A stretch of DNA of 64,000 bases, from the NCBI RefSeq assembly GCF_039523615.1, contig NZ_BAAAFQ010000001.1:62001-126000 (forward strand). Reading direction: 5' to 3'. The first letter of the stretch is position 1, and every line of letters begins with the position of its first letter. Under the pieces are notes generated by a model, which was not told where the DNA came from, did no database searches, and saw nothing but the letters and a program-made list of their open reading frames with translations. Of this stretch, positions 61,401 through 64,000 are shown piece after piece. Origin of the DNA: Psychrosphaera haliotis (lineage in GTDB: Bacteria; Pseudomonadota; Gammaproteobacteria; Enterobacterales; Alteromonadaceae). The translations under genes and the position numbers were made by a program.

Positions 61401-62585
61401 TTAGAATACTTGGCAAACAAAACCTTTTAAGTAAAAACCTTCAGGGTATGTACTTGCAATAATGTGGTCGTGGGCTTGGTTTAACTTCTCTTTAAAGAAA
61501 ACATCGCGATTTGCATCGAGAGCAGCATCAGCAACAACCTTTTGGAAAAGGTTCGTTTCCATAAGACCAGAACATGAGAACGTTAATAAGTGACCGCCTG
61601 GGTTTAATAGCTCCATAGCAATACGGTTAATGTCTTTATAACCACGACATGCACCGGTTAACTGCGCTTTAGACTCAGCAAACTTTGGTGGGTCCATTAC
61701 AATCACATCAAACTTCTTACCATCTTCTTTATACTTACGAAGCAACTTAAATACGTCGTGACGAACATATTCAACTTTAGAGTTATCAAAGCCATTAAGC
61801 TCTACATTACGTTCAGCTATTGCTAATGCTTCTGCAGAAAGGTCAACTTGAGTAACACTTGTAGCACCACCACGAAGCGCATATAAACCGAAAGTACCTG
61901 TATAACTGAAGCAGTTTAAAACAGACTTGTCTTTAACATAGGTTTCTAACAATGCTCTGTTGTCACGTTGGTCAAGGTAAAAGCCCGTTTTATGGCCTTG
62001 TTCAACATCAACGTACGCTTTAATGCCGTTTTCTGAAATTATTACATCTTCAGGTAGTTCACCATGAATTAAACCACGTGTTTTTTTGATGCCTTCTTTA
62101 CCACGTACATCTGCATCAGAACGTTCGTAAATAGTGAAATCAGGGAACACCTGTTTTAATGCTGAAATAATATTGTCTCGTTGGAACTCTGCGCCTGCAC
62201 TTACCAATTGAATCACAATCGTCGTATCAAAAACGTCAACGGTTACACCAGGTAAACCATCATTTTCAGCGGCTAAAAGGCGATAACCTGTTAACTGACC
62301 TTTTTCAATGATGTCAGCGCGAATAGCTTTTGCACGCTCGATACGCGCTACAAAAAAGTCGTGATCAATCGTATCACCTTCATTAAAACTCCATATACGA
62401 GCTCTAATTTGTGAATGAGGAGAATAAGAGCCTGTTGCTAGCCAGTTGCCGTCTTCGTCTTTTATATCAATAGTTTCGCCTAGTTTAGGGTTATCTACTA
62501 CTTTTTTAACCCCTTTAGAGAATATCCAAGGGTGTTTACGAGTTACGGCTTTGACACGTTCATTTCTAATAATAATTGCAGGCAT
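61401..62585 (-). CDS. rlmI: 23S rRNA m5C1962 methyltransferase RlmI
   Basis: Methylates C1962 of 23S rRNA. A 394-residue protein, two shorter than E. coli RlmI. It has an N-terminal PUA domain (residues 1-75; RKHPWIFSKGV), a central EEHEE-type domain with QGHKTGFYLDQRDNR, and the SAM-binding Rossmann domain with NCFSYTGTFGLYALRGGA. Catalytic motifs are VIVMDPPKFA and the nucleophilic Cys in TFSCSGLM. The gene is monocistronic and ends in a stem-loop. Confidence 0.95.
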   Translation of the reverse strand: MPAIIIRNERVKAVTRKHPWIFSKGVKKVVDNPKLGETIDIKDEDGNWLATGSYSPHSQIRARIWSFNEGDTIDHDFFVARIERAKAIRADIIEKGQLTGYRLLAAENDGLPGVTVDVFDTTIVIQLVSAGAEFQRDNIISALKQVFPDFTIYERSDADVRGKEGIKKTRGLIHGELPEDVIISENGIKAYVDVEQGHKTGFYLDQRDNRALLETYVKDKSVLNCFSYTGTFGLYALRGGATSVTQVDLSAEALAIAERNVELNGFDNSKVEYVRHDVFKLLRKYKEDGKKFDVIVMDPPKFAESKAQLTGACRGYKDINRIAMELLNPGGHLLTFSCSGLMETNLFQKVVADAALDANRDVFFKEKLNQAHDHIIASTYPEGFYLKGFVCQVF

Positions 62586-62797
62586 ACAGGGCTCTATTTT
62601 GTAAAGGCGATAAATGGGTCGCGGATTTTAGTCTAAATGGTAATTATAGCAATGAATAATAGGCTGGATTCAAAAAAGTTTTAATATATTAGTCATATCT
62701 TAGTCACTAAAGCTTAAAGAAATTCGCGTACATTTTAGAGCAGAAAATATACCAATCTGTTTTATTTTTTAACTTAATCAACTTGGGTAGCTTAGTC

Positions 62798-63913
62798 ATG
62801 CCAATATTAAATAGAAGACATTCATCACGATATAAAAAGAGCCAGTCGCAAAAACTATACCTACCATCAAACAGCCGTGAAAATCAGTATTTTTTGTTAG
62901 AAATACCCACTAGCGCAATATCAAATGATATAAACAATGTTGGTTTGATTGAGCTGAAAAATCGCTTTTTTCAATGTTGTAAAGAATATGGAATTAGAAA
63001 TGGTCTATTTGTTGCGAACAACAAGCTTGTGAAGGTTAGGTACGGGGAAGAAAATAACGTGCTTATGACAGACATGCAGTGTTTAGTTTCATATTCGCCA
63101 ACTCAATACTTTGGTTTCCATAGCTATATAGAGCCTGATACTAAAGTTAGTAAAATTGTGTTTGTTGTATTGGCGTCGGGAAATGACATTCGTAGTCAAG
63201 CGGTAAACCTGCATAGTAAAGTAACTGCGTTATTGGCAGACTTTGCTAGTGACATTGATGTAGCCGTTGAGTTATTTAAATTAAGGGACTTTCAACACAT
63301 TACCTATGATTTATTTGCCCCAGAAAAAGGCCATAAGCAAACGGTGACTCATGGTTTTAGGTCTGTTGTTACTCGTTATAATCAACAGGGGCTTATAATC
63401 CCAAAAGTTCACAAATCTAATCATTTTGTGGTTGTTAAAATGCCAATCAACATTGAACTTGCCAATAAGTTTGAAAATAGCCAATTGGGTTTTGAGTATT
63501 CGAGTTTATATAACCAGTTATCTAATTCTATTAAAAATGCATTAGAAGCGCAGTCACTTAATCACGCTGCAATCGTTGCCAATGGCAAACAGCCATTTAT
63601 CAGTATCAACGATGAAGAATTTGAACTTGAGTCCGATGAAATTGTAAAACTCGGATTTGACAGTAATGTTAAAGATCACCGTTATCTGTGTTTGTTCGAC
63701 TCTAAAATGCTGGTGGACTACATTCAGATTGTAATTTCGGCGAAGTCAGATGATGATTTCCAATCAAGTTATGCACCTTTTGTCAAAAGAGTACACAACG
63801 CTATTTCAAGTTTAACTGAGGCTTTACATATTGAACCAAGCAGGGACGTTATAACTTGTCGGTTCTTTCAGCATCTGAGATACAGTTTACCTACTGATCT
63901 AACCAACCTTTAA
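62798..63913 (+). CDS. Hypothetical protein with an apparent internal duplication
   Basis: A 371-residue protein from ATG 62798 (a TTG five codons upstream is possible). No family is recognised. There is no signal peptide and no membrane helix. Two halves look alike: IRNGLFVANNKLVKVRYGEE with the following MQCLVSY (about residues 70-105) and LNHAAIVANGKQPFISINDE with IVKLGFD (about 250-285). Each half is preceded by a hydrophobic strand (YFLLEIP and HFVVVKMP) and a helix, suggesting two copies of an alpha/beta domain. The N-terminus is basic (NRRHSSRYKKSQSQK). It stands between rlmI and a convergent gene at the window end. Confidence 0.65.
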   Translation: MPILNRRHSSRYKKSQSQKLYLPSNSRENQYFLLEIPTSAISNDINNVGLIELKNRFFQCCKEYGIRNGLFVANNKLVKVRYGEENNVLMTDMQCLVSYSPTQYFGFHSYIEPDTKVSKIVFVVLASGNDIRSQAVNLHSKVTALLADFASDIDVAVELFKLRDFQHITYDLFAPEKGHKQTVTHGFRSVVTRYNQQGLIIPKVHKSNHFVVVKMPINIELANKFENSQLGFEYSSLYNQLSNSIKNALEAQSLNHAAIVANGKQPFISINDEEFELESDEIVKLGFDSNVKDHRYLCLFDSKMLVDYIQIVISAKSDDDFQSSYAPFVKRVHNAISSLTEALHIEPSRDVITCRFFQHLRYSLPTDLTNL

Positions 63914-64000
63914 TAACAGCTACGCTAACGTCTTGTCGTTGAGACACATAAACTCGAACTAAATTCTTAAGTTTTAGCTGCTTTTGTTTGGCGTCGTCTA
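63891..64000 (-). CDS. C-terminal fragment of a gene running off the window end
   Basis: The minus-strand frame is open from base 64000 to a TAG at 63891-63893. It encodes 35 residues ending in NLVRVYVSQRQDVSVAVIKG and WLDQ. The amphipathic, basic helical ending recalls C-termini of flagellar or secretion-ring proteins such as FliF, but that is only an impression. It overlaps the end of the convergent hypothetical gene by 23 bases. Confidence 0.4.
   Translation of the reverse strand, partial: DDAKQKQLKLKNLVRVYVSQRQDVSVAVIKGWLDQ

Overview
The window reads as a chromosomal segment of a marine, AT-rich gammaproteobacterium, most likely Alteromonadales (Colwelliaceae/Pseudoalteromonadaceae range). 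The reasons are the yfbV/ackA-pta and yffB-dapE neighbourhoods shared with enteric bacteria, a recC-recB-recD cluster, bioA divergent from bioBFCD, a 480-residue GAPDH, a 508-residue Gnd and a metalloprotease with a PEP-CTERM-like tail. The genus cannot be fixed from the sequence. Genes are dense: no gene-free stretch exceeds about 300 bases. I saw no tRNA, rRNA, CRISPR array, prophage or intact insertion sequence.

Layout. 1-2.7 kb: the end of glgX and gnd (glycogen and pentose phosphate pathways). 2.9-4 kb: a secreted PEP-CTERM-like metalloprotease. 4-10.9 kb: a MexT/MexEF-like efflux locus, with a LysR regulator divergent from a periplasmic adaptor, a MexF-type RND pump and a zinc-type oxidoreductase; msrB follows the regulator. 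11-18.5 kb: GAPDH, a membrane-anchored ECF sigma factor coupled to a secreted hydrolase, a TlpA-type thioredoxin, an M14 carboxypeptidase and a Na+/amino-acid symporter with a large insert. 18.5-27.6 kb: a zinc-ribbon protein, YeaC and a DUF349 coiled-coil protein; sppA-ansA; fadH and a SPOUT methyltransferase. 27.6-32 kb: DUF3010, a lone receiver, pepE and pssA in one operon, then asnS. 32-38.4 kb: a small membrane protein, a P-loop kinase and the biotin genes.

38.4-41.7 kb: an ACT protein, a degenerate EIIA-Glc-like protein, yffB, dapE, an M15 peptidase and DUF2897, apparently one transcription unit centred on diaminopimelate and cell wall. 42-47.3 kb: ackA-pta, yfbV, xthA and a DUF6122 membrane protein. 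47.4-57 kb: a small conserved protein translationally coupled to recC-recB-recD. 57-64 kb: a pentapeptide-repeat potassium channel, pirin, a PhoD-like phosphatase, rlmI, an unknown protein with an apparent internal duplication, and the tail of one more gene.

Most of the window is core metabolism. The most unusual signals are: recC and the DUF6122 gene, whose conserved N-termini begin upstream of any ATG/GTG/TTG and fit AUU/AUC starts behind AGGA; an EIIA-like protein with Gln at the phospho-histidine position; a sigma factor fused to a membrane domain; a K+ channel with pentapeptide repeats and a Cys/His cluster; a 43-bp palindrome with TG...CA ends; and the compact efflux/oxidoreductase/methionine-sulfoxide-reductase locus. 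No wholly new multi-gene defence-like system is evident.
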